Below are positions 22,057 through 30,178 of a stretch of DNA of 32,164 nt, piece by piece. Position 1 is the first letter of the stretch, and each line of letters begins with the position of its first letter. The notes under the pieces were generated by a model. It was not told where the DNA came from. It was given only the letters and a program-made list of their open reading frames with translations, and searched no databases. The stretch spans positions 1 to 32,164 of the forward strand of contig JALRCU010000042.1 of the NCBI GenBank assembly GCA_023257195.1, written 5' to 3'. The position numbers and the translations under genes were made by a program. The stretch comes from Holophagaceae bacterium (GTDB taxonomy: Bacteria; Acidobacteriota; Holophagae; Holophagales; Holophagaceae).

Positions 22057-24085
22057 CAGGTGAGTCCTCAGGTTCAATGGACGGGGCAAAAGTAAGTCTT
22101 TGTTGCTCAATTCGCTTGATTTTATCCCTTACATTAGCAGCAGCTTCAAATTTCATCTCTAAAGCTAGCTGTTTCATTTGGGATTCTAAAGAAAATACCA
22201 TTTCTCGATATTCATCATCCTTGGCAAAAACTACAGGATCAATTGGTTGATCAAGACTTTTAATCATTGGAGATACAAATTCATCAGAGAAGGCTGAGCC
22301 CATAACGTCATCGATCCTCTTAATTATGGATTGAGGTGTAATGTTGTTTTCCTTATTGTGCTGAAGTTGCTTAGCTCTTCTTCGGTTAGTTTCATTTATG
22401 GCGTATTTCATCGATTCGGTTGTACGATCCGCATAAAGAATAACCTTTCCCTTGATGTTTCGGGCTGCACGTCCGATAGTCTGAATTAAAGAACTTTTAC
22501 TTCTCAAATATCCCTCCTTATCAGCATCTAGGATTGCTACTAGAGCTACCTCTGGGAGATCCAAGCCTTCTCGAAGTAAATTGATACCAATAAGGACATC
22601 GAAGACCCCTTTTCTTAAGTTTTTTAGCAACTCAACTCGCTGGAGAGTATCAATTTCACTGTGCATATACTCGGCTCTTATACCCAGCTCCGAACAATAA
22701 GACGCCAGTTGTTCAGCTAATTTTTTAGTGAGTACGGTCACGAGCACCCGGTGATTCTCCTTGGTGACACTTCGAATAGTATCGATAAGGTCATCAACTT
22801 GATTGCCAAGGGGTCTTACAATAATCTCAGGGTCTACGAGACCCGTAGGCCGAACTACTTGCTCAACTACGACTCCTTCTGATTTATCAAGTTCATATGG
22901 GCCTGGAGTGGCTGATACAAAAATGATTTGTTTGACCTTTTTTTCAAATTCAGAAAACTTCAATGGGCGATTGTCTAGGGCTGATGGAAGACGGAAGCCA
23001 TAATCAACGAGCGTCTGCTTTCGACTTCGATCACCGTTATACATTCCATTTAGTTGACCAATAGCCACATGGCTTTCATCCATAAATAGCAGGAAATCAT
23101 CAGGGAAATAGTCAAGCAGCGTATTTGGGGGTTGTCCTGCCTTTCGGCTATCTAAAAAACGGCTATAGTTTTCGATACCTGAACAATAACCCATCTCTCG
23201 CATCATCTCAATGTCATAACTGACCCGCTGATGTAAACGTTGTGCCTCAACGATTTTGCCTAACCTCTTGAAATTGTTCTCTTGGTTTTCTAGTTCTAAA
23301 CTTATTTCATTAATAGCACTCTTGAGAGTTTGATCTGGAGTTACATAATGAGTTTTGGGCCATATAGTTATTTGAGTTCGATTTTCAAGAATCTTACCGG
23401 TTAGAGGATCAATCAGGGATAGCTTTTCAATCTCGTTGTCGAACAAATGGATACGATAAGCTACATCCTCATAAGCTGAGTGAATATCGATCATGTCTCC
23501 ACGAACCCTGAACATACCCCGGTCGAAAGCAATATCATTTCGTAGATACTGGATGGCTACTAAATCCCGGAGCAAAATGGATCGATCAATACGACTACCT
23601 ATTTCAAGTTTTATGGCTAAATTCAAGTAAGCGGTAGGGTTACCAAGACCATAGATGCAGGAAACAGAGGCTACAACGATCGTATCTCGGCGCTCATAGA
23701 GATTTCTAGTTGCACTTAGTCTAAATTTCTCGAGCTCTTCGTTTATCTTTGCATCTTTTTCTATAAATAAATCACGTTGAGGAACATATGCCTCTGGTTG
23801 ATAGTAGTCATAATAACTTACAAAATATTCGACTGCATTCTCTGGAAAGTATTGCTTAAACTCAACGTACAATTGCGCTGCCAAAGTCTTGTTAGGGGCA
23901 AAGATTAACGCAGGACGATTAAGCTCCGCTATTACCGAAGCCATTGTGAAGGTTTTTCCTGAACCCGTAACTCCCAAAAGAGTTGAGTAGGGATCTCCAT
24001 TATTAAGGGATTCTACAAGACTCTTAATGGCATTGGGTTGATCACCTGAGGGTGTATAGGGTGAGCAAAGCTTAAAGTTGCTCAT
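22037..24085 (-). CDS. uvrB: Excinuclease ABC subunit B
   Basis: UvrB is the damage-verifying helicase-like subunit of nucleotide excision repair. The 682 residues include Walker A GVTGSGKTFT at 38-47, the beta-hairpin region YYDYYQPEAYVP near 92-103, the DESHVAIGQLNGMY Walker B region, helicase motifs VSATPGPYE and QTIGRAARN, and a C-terminal UVR motif with EMKFEAAANVRDKIKRIE near 645-662 that binds UvrA or UvrC. Length is typical. It follows fabF by 19 bases on the minus strand, and its tail overlaps yhbY. Confidence 0.98.
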   Translation of the reverse strand: MSNFKLCSPYTPSGDQPNAIKSLVESLNNGDPYSTLLGVTGSGKTFTMASVIAELNRPALIFAPNKTLAAQLYVEFKQYFPENAVEYFVSYYDYYQPEAYVPQRDLFIEKDAKINEELEKFRLSATRNLYERRDTIVVASVSCIYGLGNPTAYLNLAIKLEIGSRIDRSILLRDLVAIQYLRNDIAFDRGMFRVRGDMIDIHSAYEDVAYRIHLFDNEIEKLSLIDPLTGKILENRTQITIWPKTHYVTPDQTLKSAINEISLELENQENNFKRLGKIVEAQRLHQRVSYDIEMMREMGYCSGIENYSRFLDSRKAGQPPNTLLDYFPDDFLLFMDESHVAIGQLNGMYNGDRSRKQTLVDYGFRLPSALDNRPLKFSEFEKKVKQIIFVSATPGPYELDKSEGVVVEQVVRPTGLVDPEIIVRPLGNQVDDLIDTIRSVTKENHRVLVTVLTKKLAEQLASYCSELGIRAEYMHSEIDTLQRVELLKNLRKGVFDVLIGINLLREGLDLPEVALVAILDADKEGYLRSKSSLIQTIGRAARNIKGKVILYADRTTESMKYAINETNRRRAKQLQHNKENNITPQSIIKRIDDVMGSAFSDEFVSPMIKSLDQPIDPVVFAKDDEYREMVFSLESQMKQLALEMKFEAAANVRDKIKRIEQQRLTFAPSIEPEDSPDAPSYP

Positions 24086-24104
24086 ACGCTATTTTCCCAA
24101 CAAT

Positions 24105-25355
24105 CTAGCCCTTTCCGAGCACTAAACAAGCGTTCGTCCCCCCAAAACCAAACCCATTATTCAATGCAATAGAGAACTTGTGGGGTTGGCTTTTGTTGGG
24201 TGTCACATTCAAATTACAATTTGGATCTTGGTTCTCAACATTCATAGTTGGGGGGATGATCTGGGTCTCGAGCGCTTTGATCGTTACTATAGTCTCGAGC
24301 CCACCTGCTGCGCCCAGCAAATGTCCATGCATTGATTTTGTACTGCTTACGTACAGTGATTCGACGTGTGAGCCAAATACATTATGGATAGCTCTGCATT
24401 CGATTTGATCGCCTACAGGAGTACTAGTGCCGTGCATGTTGATATAGCCTACTTGCTGTGGGGTAATATTTGCATCTTTCATTGCTAATTTCATGACTCG
24501 AGAGCCTCCATCGCCGTCCGGAGAAGGACTTGTAATATGATAGGCATCTCCCGTCATACCGTAGCCAAGAACCTCCGCGTGTATATTAGCTCCCCTTGCA
24601 AGGGCGTGATCTCGCTCTTCGAGAACTAAAACCCCAGCTCCTTCCCCCATGACAAAACCATCGCGATCTTTGTCGAAAGGGCGGCTTGCAGTTGTAGGGC
24701 TTTCATTGCGTGTACTCAAAGCTCGCATTGCCGCAAAGCCCCCTACCCCCAAGGGGTTGATGACAGAATCCGACCCGCCCGCAATCATCAGATCAGCGTA
24801 ATCATGCGTAATGAGACGAAAAGCATCACCAATAGCGTGATTGCCCGTGGCACAAGCGGTTGCCACTGAAGAATTGGGGCCCTTTAAGCCATATCGAATA
24901 CCCACCGATCCTGACGCCATGTTGACGATAAGCGAAGGGATAAAGAAAGGACTGATTCGCCTAGGGCCTTTGAACTGACTAGCTTCTGCCCAAATAGTGT
25001 CCAAACCCCCTATCCCTGAGCCAATATAGACGCCAAAACGCTCTTTTTGGTCAGGAGTCAGATTTAGATCACTAAGTCCTGCGCTGATCCAGGCCTCTGA
25101 GGAAGCGGCCATAGCGTATTGGATAAAAATATCCATTTTTTTTTGTTCTTTTCTGTCGATGAAATCGTCCGGGTTGAATCCCTTGACTTGCCCGGCAATC
25201 TTACATGCATATTCAGATACATCAAAGCGATCAATCAATGAAATTCCACTTCGACCGGAGACCAAAGCTTTCCATGTATCGTTGACTGTATTACCACATG
25301 GATTCACGGTACCCATTCCGGTAACAACAACACGACGCTTTGAAAGACTAGGCAT
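24105..25355 (-). CDS. fabF: 3-oxoacyl-[acyl-carrier-protein] synthase II
   Basis: FabF condenses malonyl-ACP with acyl-ACP in fatty-acid elongation. The 416-residue protein keeps the catalytic cysteine C168 in VATACATGNHAIGDA, H308 in NMHGTSTPVGD, K340 and H345 in SSTKSMHGHLLGAAGG, and the NNGFGFGGTNA C-terminus. The usual T in SMTGHLLGAAG is H343 here, which is unusual but not catalytic. It follows acpP by 23 bases on the minus strand, matching the common acpP-fabF order. Confidence 0.97.
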   Translation of the reverse strand: MPSLSKRRVVVTGMGTVNPCGNTVNDTWKALVSGRSGISLIDRFDVSEYACKIAGQVKGFNPDDFIDRKEQKKMDIFIQYAMAASSEAWISAGLSDLNLTPDQKERFGVYIGSGIGGLDTIWAEASQFKGPRRISPFFIPSLIVNMASGSVGIRYGLKGPNSSVATACATGNHAIGDAFRLITHDYADLMIAGGSDSVINPLGVGGFAAMRALSTRNESPTTASRPFDKDRDGFVMGEGAGVLVLEERDHALARGANIHAEVLGYGMTGDAYHITSPSPDGDGGSRVMKLAMKDANITPQQVGYINMHGTSTPVGDQIECRAIHNVFGSHVESLYVSSTKSMHGHLLGAAGGLETIVTIKALETQIIPPTMNVENQDPNCNLNVTPNKSQPHKFSIALNNGFGFGGTNACLVLGKG

Positions 25356-25378
25356 TTTTAGTGAAATAGAAGTGGAAT

Positions 25379-25615
25379 TTATTTTTTGTTTTTTTGAATA
25401 TAGTTAATTGCATCGCCAACAGTTTTGATTTTTTCTTGTTCGGTATCTGGTATCTCAATACCGAAAGCCTCTTCCATAGCCATTATAATTTCGACGGTAT
25501 CTAAACTATCCGCACCGAGGTCATCAATGAAGCGGCTTGTTTCTTTAATAGACTCTTCGGGTTTAGCTAATTGCTCTGCGATGATCGATATAACCTTTAT
25601 TTTTACATCGGACAT
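25379..25615 (-). CDS. acpP: Acyl carrier protein
   Basis: The 78-residue acidic protein carries fatty acyl chains on a phosphopantetheine arm attached to S37 in [19 protein letters not shown]. The start at 25615 gives the normal ACP length and the [10 protein letters not shown]-terminus. A GGAG site (complement of 25623-25626) lies 7 bases before it. The longer frame from 25756 is rejected because it would overlap the divergent xerD gene and add 47 non-family residues. It heads the acpP-fabF-uvrB-yhbY minus-strand group. Confidence 0.96.
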   Translation of the reverse strand: MSDVKIKVISIIAEQLAKPEESIKETSRFIDDLGADSLDTVEIIMAMEEAFGIEIPDTEQEKIKTVGDAINYIQKNKK

Positions 25616-25622
25616 AGGAAAT

Positions 25623-25626
25623 CTCC
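25623..25626 (-). promoter_or_regulatory. Ribosome binding site deciding the acpP start
   Basis: GGAG on the minus strand lies 7 bases before ATG 25615 and supports the 78-residue acyl carrier protein rather than a longer form. Confidence 0.6.
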
Positions 25627-25694
25627 AAAAGGAATGTGATGTGAGATTAACATAGGGATAGCCCTGAGACAATAAGGAAAGGCTGAAATGTATT

Positions 25695-26621
25695 ATGCCT
25701 AAATCTAACCTCATTTCGAGCAAATCAGAGTGGCTCTCTATGCTTAAAGATTTCAAAGGTTATCTAATTTCAGAAAGAGGCTTGAGCGCCAATACTGTCC
25801 AATCTTATATATCGGATCTTAATCAGTTTATTCAATGGGCATCTCAACATAGATTTAGTACCGCTTCATCTAAAAACCGAGAAAGAATCAACGAATTTAT
25901 TTTATACCAACAGAGTTTAGACAAGACTAATCGGACAATTGCCCGAATGAATAGTAGTTTAAGACACTTCTTTTTATATCTGAACCTTGAGGGCGATCAG
26001 TCTCTTCGACCGGAAGACGTGACACAGATAAAAATAAATCCTCGCGCATTGCCTAAGTATCTGAATGAAGATCAGGTAGATCGATTACTGAGTGCACCGT
26101 CCGCCGACACCCCGAGGGGAATCCGGGATCGTGCCTGGCTCGAACTTTTGTACGCTAGCGGTTTACGTATCTCAGAACTCTCCCATCTACCTCTCAATTC
26201 TCTATTTATTGATGAAGGCTTTCTTAAAGTGATGGGCAAAGGAAAAAAAGAAAGATTAATTCCTTTTGGAGATAGCGCTGAACTTTGGTTGCGTCGATGG
26301 CTAATACAAAGGTCGCTCATTGAAGCCAAATCTTCAGCCTTGTTCATCTCGCTCAAGGGGAAAACATTAACTCGTCAGCAATTTTGGAGATTAATCAAGA
26401 AATATGGGGCTATGTCGGATATTCCATCAGATCGAATAAGTCCTCACGTGCTTCGACACGCTTTTGCTTCTCACCTTCTAGACCACGGTGCTGATTTACG
26501 ATCAGTCCAAACAATGTTAGGTCATACGAACATTAGTACCACTCAGATTTATACTCATATCCACACCAGCCGCCTCAAGGCCATCTATCATTCACTTCAT
26601 CCAAGATCAGAGCCCGGTTGA
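25695..26621 (+). CDS. xerD: Site-specific tyrosine recombinase XerD
   Basis: XerC and XerD resolve chromosome dimers at dif near the end of replication. The 308-residue protein has an N-terminal SAM-like core-binding domain (about 17-105) and a catalytic domain with the full set of residues: R158 in [10 protein letters not shown]182 in [11 protein letters not shown]251 and R254 in [13 protein letters not shown]277 in [10 protein letters not shown] and nucleophile Y286 in TQIYTH. The [20 protein letters not shown] segment favours XerD over XerC. A lone recombinase beside core genes, with no integron or phage genes nearby, also supports a housekeeping role. Internal methionine M16 could be an alternative start. 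It is divergent from acpP across 79 bases. Confidence 0.92.
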   Translation: MPKSNLISSKSEWLSMLKDFKGYLISERGLSANTVQSYISDLNQFIQWASQHRFSTASSKNRERINEFILYQQSLDKTNRTIARMNSSLRHFFLYLNLEGDQSLRPEDVTQIKINPRALPKYLNEDQVDRLLSAPSADTPRGIRDRAWLELLYASGLRISELSHLPLNSLFIDEGFLKVMGKGKKERLIPFGDSAELWLRRWLIQRSLIEAKSSALFISLKGKTLTRQQFWRLIKKYGAMSDIPSDRISPHVLRHAFASHLLDHGADLRSVQTMLGHTNISTTQIYTHIHTSRLKAIYHSLHPRSEPG

Positions 26622-26623
26622 TT

Positions 26624-27169
26624 TTAGTCGGCGCTAAGAATTTCAAGTAGCTCTTCGGTCATATTTTTTTTAGGATCCGAGGGTTGCTCAATGATTGAAC
26701 CTTTAAGATTCCAAGTGCTTTCTAAAGTCTTTTTAAAAATCCAAACAGAAGGAACTTTAGTTGTGATCTGGTAAGGAACCATTGATGGCCAGTTCTGTGT
26801 AGCGACATCCTTCGTTCTTCCTACTCCAAGATAGGTAAATTTAACATAAGGATTTTTAACTCGGTCAAGCGCTAGAATCCATGGGAGATGGCGATGCGTA
26901 TCCGAACACCAAGACCCAAATACTATGACCACTTGCACATCTTTATTTATTTTTAAAAACTTATGGACTACTTCCTCGGATAACTTAATGGAGGATTCTT
27001 GAGCGCTAAATATTTTTCGATGTTTTAAAATGAGGTCCCTAGAGGTAACCCCAAGAATCACCGGTTGATTGTCTTTTGGATCGCAAGGGAGCGAATCCAC
27101 ATCTTGGGAAGATAGGGGGATAGAAAGAACTAAAAAGCTTAAAAACCCCCTTAAAATGGTAGACAACAT
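26624..27169 (-). CDS. Thioredoxin-like protein, exported, with single-cysteine WCSDT motif
   Basis: Using ATG 27169, the protein has 181 residues and begins with a signal-peptide-like hydrophobic segment (about 5-20). The thioredoxin-fold active-site region reads FGSWCSDTHRHLPW with one cysteine (C88) instead of CxxC, and KVPSVWIF supplies the cis-proline loop. Such WCxDT proteins belong to the thioredoxin superfamily but cannot form the classic disulfide; their function is usually unknown. A longer frame starting at GTG 27232 would overlap the Rrf2 gene and is less likely. It is divergent from the Rrf2 gene over 52 bases and convergent with xerD, 2 bases apart. Confidence 0.7.
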   Translation of the reverse strand: MLSTILRGFLSFLVLSIPLSSQDVDSLPCDPKDNQPVILGVTSRDLILKHRKIFSAQESSIKLSEEVVHKFLKINKDVQVVIVFGSWCSDTHRHLPWILALDRVKNPYVKFTYLGVGRTKDVATQNWPSMVPYQITTKVPSVWIFKKTLESTWNLKGSIIEQPSDPKKNMTEELLEILSAD

Positions 27170-27221
27170 ATCATTAGTAATACCACCAAAAACAACCAAA
27201 AAATAGGTACCAACGATATCT

Positions 27222-27734
27222 ATGAAAATCACAGCACAAGGTCGCTACGCCATTCTTGCTATCTTCGATCTGGCACACCTGAGTCATGGCAAGGCTGTTC
27301 CACTTAGAGAAGTTTCTCTGAATCAGGGTTTACCTCTTCCTTTCCTCGAAAAGGTATTCAGAAAACTTGCTCTAGCTAAGGTGGTTAGGTCCTCATCGGG
27401 CGCTAAGGGAGGCTACGCGTTAACCCAAAGATGCAATGAGATTAGTATCGGCGAAGTGCTTCGGATCGTAGAGTCAAATCTTCGATCGACCCCCAAGAAA
27501 AAGATATCTAAAAATCCTAGGTCGACACCGGAATCTATGTCTAGCCTACTTTGGCGTCAAATCGATGAGCGTCTGTTGGGAATTCTTGAAACAATTACTG
27601 TGGCTGATATATGCGCAGAGAGCTATAGTAATTCATGCGAAAAGTGTAATTGCAAAGACTATGTGGCTGAAGTGCAATCAAATATGGCGAATGGAAAACC
27701 TATGGGATGTGCAAGCCTGATCAAGAAAGCTTAG
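27222..27734 (+). CDS. Rrf2-family transcriptional regulator with C-terminal cysteine cluster
   Basis: The 170-residue protein has an N-terminal winged helix-turn-helix (about 1-85) with the Rrf2 start MKITAQGRYAILAIFDLA and the wing GAKGGYALTQ at 60-69. IscR and NsrR hold an Fe-S cluster with three cysteines near residues 92-106, but this protein has none in its corresponding loop. Instead C131, C139, C142, C144 and C163 lie behind the dimer helix. It may sense iron-sulfur or redox state in a different geometry, which is inference. It is divergent from the thioredoxin-like gene and overlaps the rlmI-like gene tail by 4 bases. Confidence 0.88.
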   Translation: MKITAQGRYAILAIFDLAHLSHGKAVPLREVSLNQGLPLPFLEKVFRKLALAKVVRSSSGAKGGYALTQRCNEISIGEVLRIVESNLRSTPKKKISKNPRSTPESMSSLLWRQIDERLLGILETITVADICAESYSNSCEKCNCKDYVAEVQSNMANGKPMGCASLIKKA

Positions 27735-28921
27735 CTAAGACCTAACAATAGGCCTTTTAAATAGGTTCCTTCTGGATGATTAATATTGTAAGGATGATCC
27801 CAATTGGCTCCTAGATGTTCAAAAACGGATCCCTCGCGACCTGATTCAAGAAGAGAAGTCCAAACAACCTCTTGAAAACGATCCGCATCAAAGTAATGAC
27901 TACAAGAAAAGACCCACAGTAGACCTCCAGGTCTTACCAATTTAGATGACTCTCTAAAAATATCTTTGTATGCTTTGAATGCTGAAGGAATATCCTTTTT
28001 TTGCTTCGCAAACGCCGGTGGATCAACAATTACACAATCATATTTAGAAGTTTTATCTCTAACAAAATCAAAAACATCTGACTCAACTACAGTGTGACGA
28101 ACCGGATCTAGACCGTTATTGAGCCAATCTTTTTCTGCGATAGATAGCGCAGCCTTAGAGAGGTCTACTGTAGTAACGTGGTTAGCGCCACCTAGGCCCG
28201 CTTGGATTGAAAAAGCCCCTGTGTATCCAAAAAGATTTAGGATATCCATGGAAGAAGCCAATCTGTTTAGTTTTAAACGACTTGCTGCTTGGTCTAGAAA
28301 GATTCCGGTTTTCTGACCCGTCATTACGGGAACTGAAAGACGCGCATGGCCTTCAAGAATTTCAACGGGTCCAGAAAGACTGCCTTTTAACAGAGAATTA
28401 ACAACTTGAAGATTTTCATTTTTACGACCAGAATTACTCCGCTCAACAAAAACAAGAGCCCCGAAAGCGGATCCGATACGATAAATTGCTGGAAGCCATA
28501 AATCTCTAAGTTTTTCGATTCCTGAGTTTGTGGATTGCAAGACCCAGACATGGGAGTACTGGTCAAGAATCAAACCGGGAATACCATCACCTTCCGCATT
28601 CACCAAGCGACAAGCTCGTTCGATCGAGAAAAGTCCCAGCAATTGGCGGTAAGAAATCGATTTTTCGATGATTTTATAGAAAAAATCTTCATCAATTCTT
28701 ACATCTTCATAGGCCAGAATACGAATCGCTATGGACATCCCTTGACTAGACGTCATCCCTACAGCAAAAATTGAACCTTGGGAGTCGGCAATACGAACTA
28801 AAGGCTCATCCGGAAGAGATTGAAGAGCGCCACTAAATATCCACGGATGGCGTTTTCCGACAAGGCTATCCTTGTCTTTTTTAAGCCTGACTATAGGATA
28901 AGGTTTAGTTGTATCTAACAT
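27731..28921 (-). CDS. rlmI: RlmI-like 23S rRNA (cytosine-5) methyltransferase
   Basis: The 396-residue protein has an N-terminal PUA-like domain (about 1-80, with GKRHPWIFSGAL) and a C-terminal SAM-dependent methyltransferase domain. Marks are the SAM loop LNLFGYTGAFSIQAGLGG, acidic loop TTVDLSKAAL, motif IV VDPPAFAK and motif VI with catalytic C340 in FSCSHY. E. coli RlmI (also 396 residues) methylates C1962 of 23S rRNA, and the same target is inferred here. The start is divergent from the phosphodiesterase gene by 23 bases. Confidence 0.9.
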   Translation of the reverse strand: MLDTTKPYPIVRLKKDKDSLVGKRHPWIFSGALQSLPDEPLVRIADSQGSIFAVGMTSSQGMSIAIRILAYEDVRIDEDFFYKIIEKSISYRQLLGLFSIERACRLVNAEGDGIPGLILDQYSHVWVLQSTNSGIEKLRDLWLPAIYRIGSAFGALVFVERSNSGRKNENLQVVNSLLKGSLSGPVEILEGHARLSVPVMTGQKTGIFLDQAASRLKLNRLASSMDILNLFGYTGAFSIQAGLGGANHVTTVDLSKAALSIAEKDWLNNGLDPVRHTVVESDVFDFVRDKTSKYDCVIVDPPAFAKQKKDIPSAFKAYKDIFRESSKLVRPGGLLWVFSCSHYFDADRFQEVVWTSLLESGREGSVFEHLGANWDHPYNINHPEGTYLKGLLLGLS

Positions 28922-28944
28922 TGGGGTGACCCTGGGGTGTGTTC

Positions 28945-30171
28945 ATGAAGCGCTTATTTTATGACTTGTTATTTGCCCTGACTCTGATTGTTTTAACAGG
29001 GAATACAATTCAAGGACAAACAAATCTATCTCCTAAAGTAGTTTTATTTAGTTTAGACGGTATTGGCGTTGATCAGTTCAATGAACAAATGATGCCTCGC
29101 CTGTGGAAAATAATGAAAGAGACAGGAGGCTGGGGATCATCCACTCCTTCAAACCCTGCCATGACCTTCCCTTCCCATGTTTCTATCGCCACCGGCGTCC
29201 ATCCTGAACGACACGGCATCGTCTCGAACTCTTATTACGACTCCTCGGCAAATGAGATTGTAAAATCATCAGCCTTCGTAGAGTACCTTAGTGAGGAACC
29301 CCTATGGGTAGCCAGTACCCGTAAAGGGATCAGAACCGCTGTCTATCATTGGCCCTGTGCTACGGGAGCATGGAAAGGAATTGCTCCTGAAGTTTATAAA
29401 ATCTTCGATAAGAAAGTTAGCGATGCGGAGAATTTAGATCGATGTTCCGAAGGGTTGTCTCAGGGTATTCAGTTTGTTATGGCTTATCTCAGCGGTACTG
29501 ATACCGAGGGACACGTTTACGGGGCTCTTAGTGCCGAAGTACTCAAAAAGCTCAAGCTAACTGATGATCTGTTGGCTGATTGGATTGTGGTGACTAGACA
29601 GAAGTATCCGAATATTAGAATTATTTTAACTTCAGACCATGGTATGGCATCTCCTACCAAAAAAATTAATCTTTATCGCTTGCTGAATGAATTTGATATA
29701 AAAGTATTTGCCTTTGGGGGCTCGGCCTTTATCTATACAAAGAGCGATCAGATTCAAAATATCCTCAAGAAATTGAATTCTACTCCTGGGTTAAGAGCGT
29801 GGAGCCGGTCCGATATTCCTTCCGAACTTCATCTAAGAAATAATTCAAGGACCGGTGATATTTACGTAGTCGCCGACTTACCAAACTGGCTCTCGGATAG
29901 CAAAAATGACCTTGAAGCAATCTCTGAAATCAATGGACGCAGAGGGGCTCATTCGTATATATCAACGGCTACAATCAACCCAAAGATGGATCAAAGAAAG
30001 GAAGATATCCAAGCATCGGCTTCTATGGCAAGTTTCTTTGTTTTTATAGGGAAGCAGGTTGGCTATTTAGGTACCTTCGATAATATTGATATTGCTCCGA
30101 CTATTGCTGAATGGTTTTCAATTAAATGGGATTCGCCTAGGGACGGCAAGTCCATTAAGCTCTTAAAGTGA
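28945..30171 (+). CDS. Secreted type I phosphodiesterase / nucleotide pyrophosphatase-like (alkaline phosphatase superfamily)
   Basis: From ATG 28945 the protein has 408 residues and a signal peptide (about 1-25, ending in IQGQ). The metal and nucleophile residues of the NPP-type alkaline phosphatase superfamily are present: D38 in FSLDGIG, nucleophile T74 in NPAMTFPSH, D186 and H190 in SGTDTEGHVYG, D231 and H232 in TSDHGM, and a late histidine in RGAHSYIS. TGVHPERHGIVSNSYYD matches NPP enzymes. It should act outside the inner membrane on nucleotides or other phosphodiesters. GTG 28939 is an alternative start two codons earlier, but GGGG 7 bases before ATG 28945 favours that one. The 5'-nucleotidase gene follows after 7 bases. 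Confidence 0.88.
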   Translation: MKRLFYDLLFALTLIVLTGNTIQGQTNLSPKVVLFSLDGIGVDQFNEQMMPRLWKIMKETGGWGSSTPSNPAMTFPSHVSIATGVHPERHGIVSNSYYDSSANEIVKSSAFVEYLSEEPLWVASTRKGIRTAVYHWPCATGAWKGIAPEVYKIFDKKVSDAENLDRCSEGLSQGIQFVMAYLSGTDTEGHVYGALSAEVLKKLKLTDDLLADWIVVTRQKYPNIRIILTSDHGMASPTKKINLYRLLNEFDIKVFAFGGSAFIYTKSDQIQNILKKLNSTPGLRAWSRSDIPSELHLRNNSRTGDIYVVADLPNWLSDSKNDLEAISEINGRRGAHSYISTATINPKMDQRKEDIQASASMASFFVFIGKQVGYLGTFDNIDIAPTIAEWFSIKWDSPRDGKSIKLLK

Positions 30172-30178
30172 GTAATCC

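Noticed and set aside
22057-22110. Longer YhbY start
   Set aside because: The 18 extra residues lie inside the uvrB tail and do not match the family. GAGGA at 22065-22069 supports the start at 22056.
25616-25756. N-terminal extension of the acyl carrier protein
   Set aside because: The extra 47 residues are not ACP-like, would overlap xerD, and a good ribosome binding site precedes ATG 25615.
27170-27232. Longer GTG-started form of the thioredoxin-like protein
   Set aside because: It would overlap the Rrf2 start and place the hydrophobic signal segment internally.
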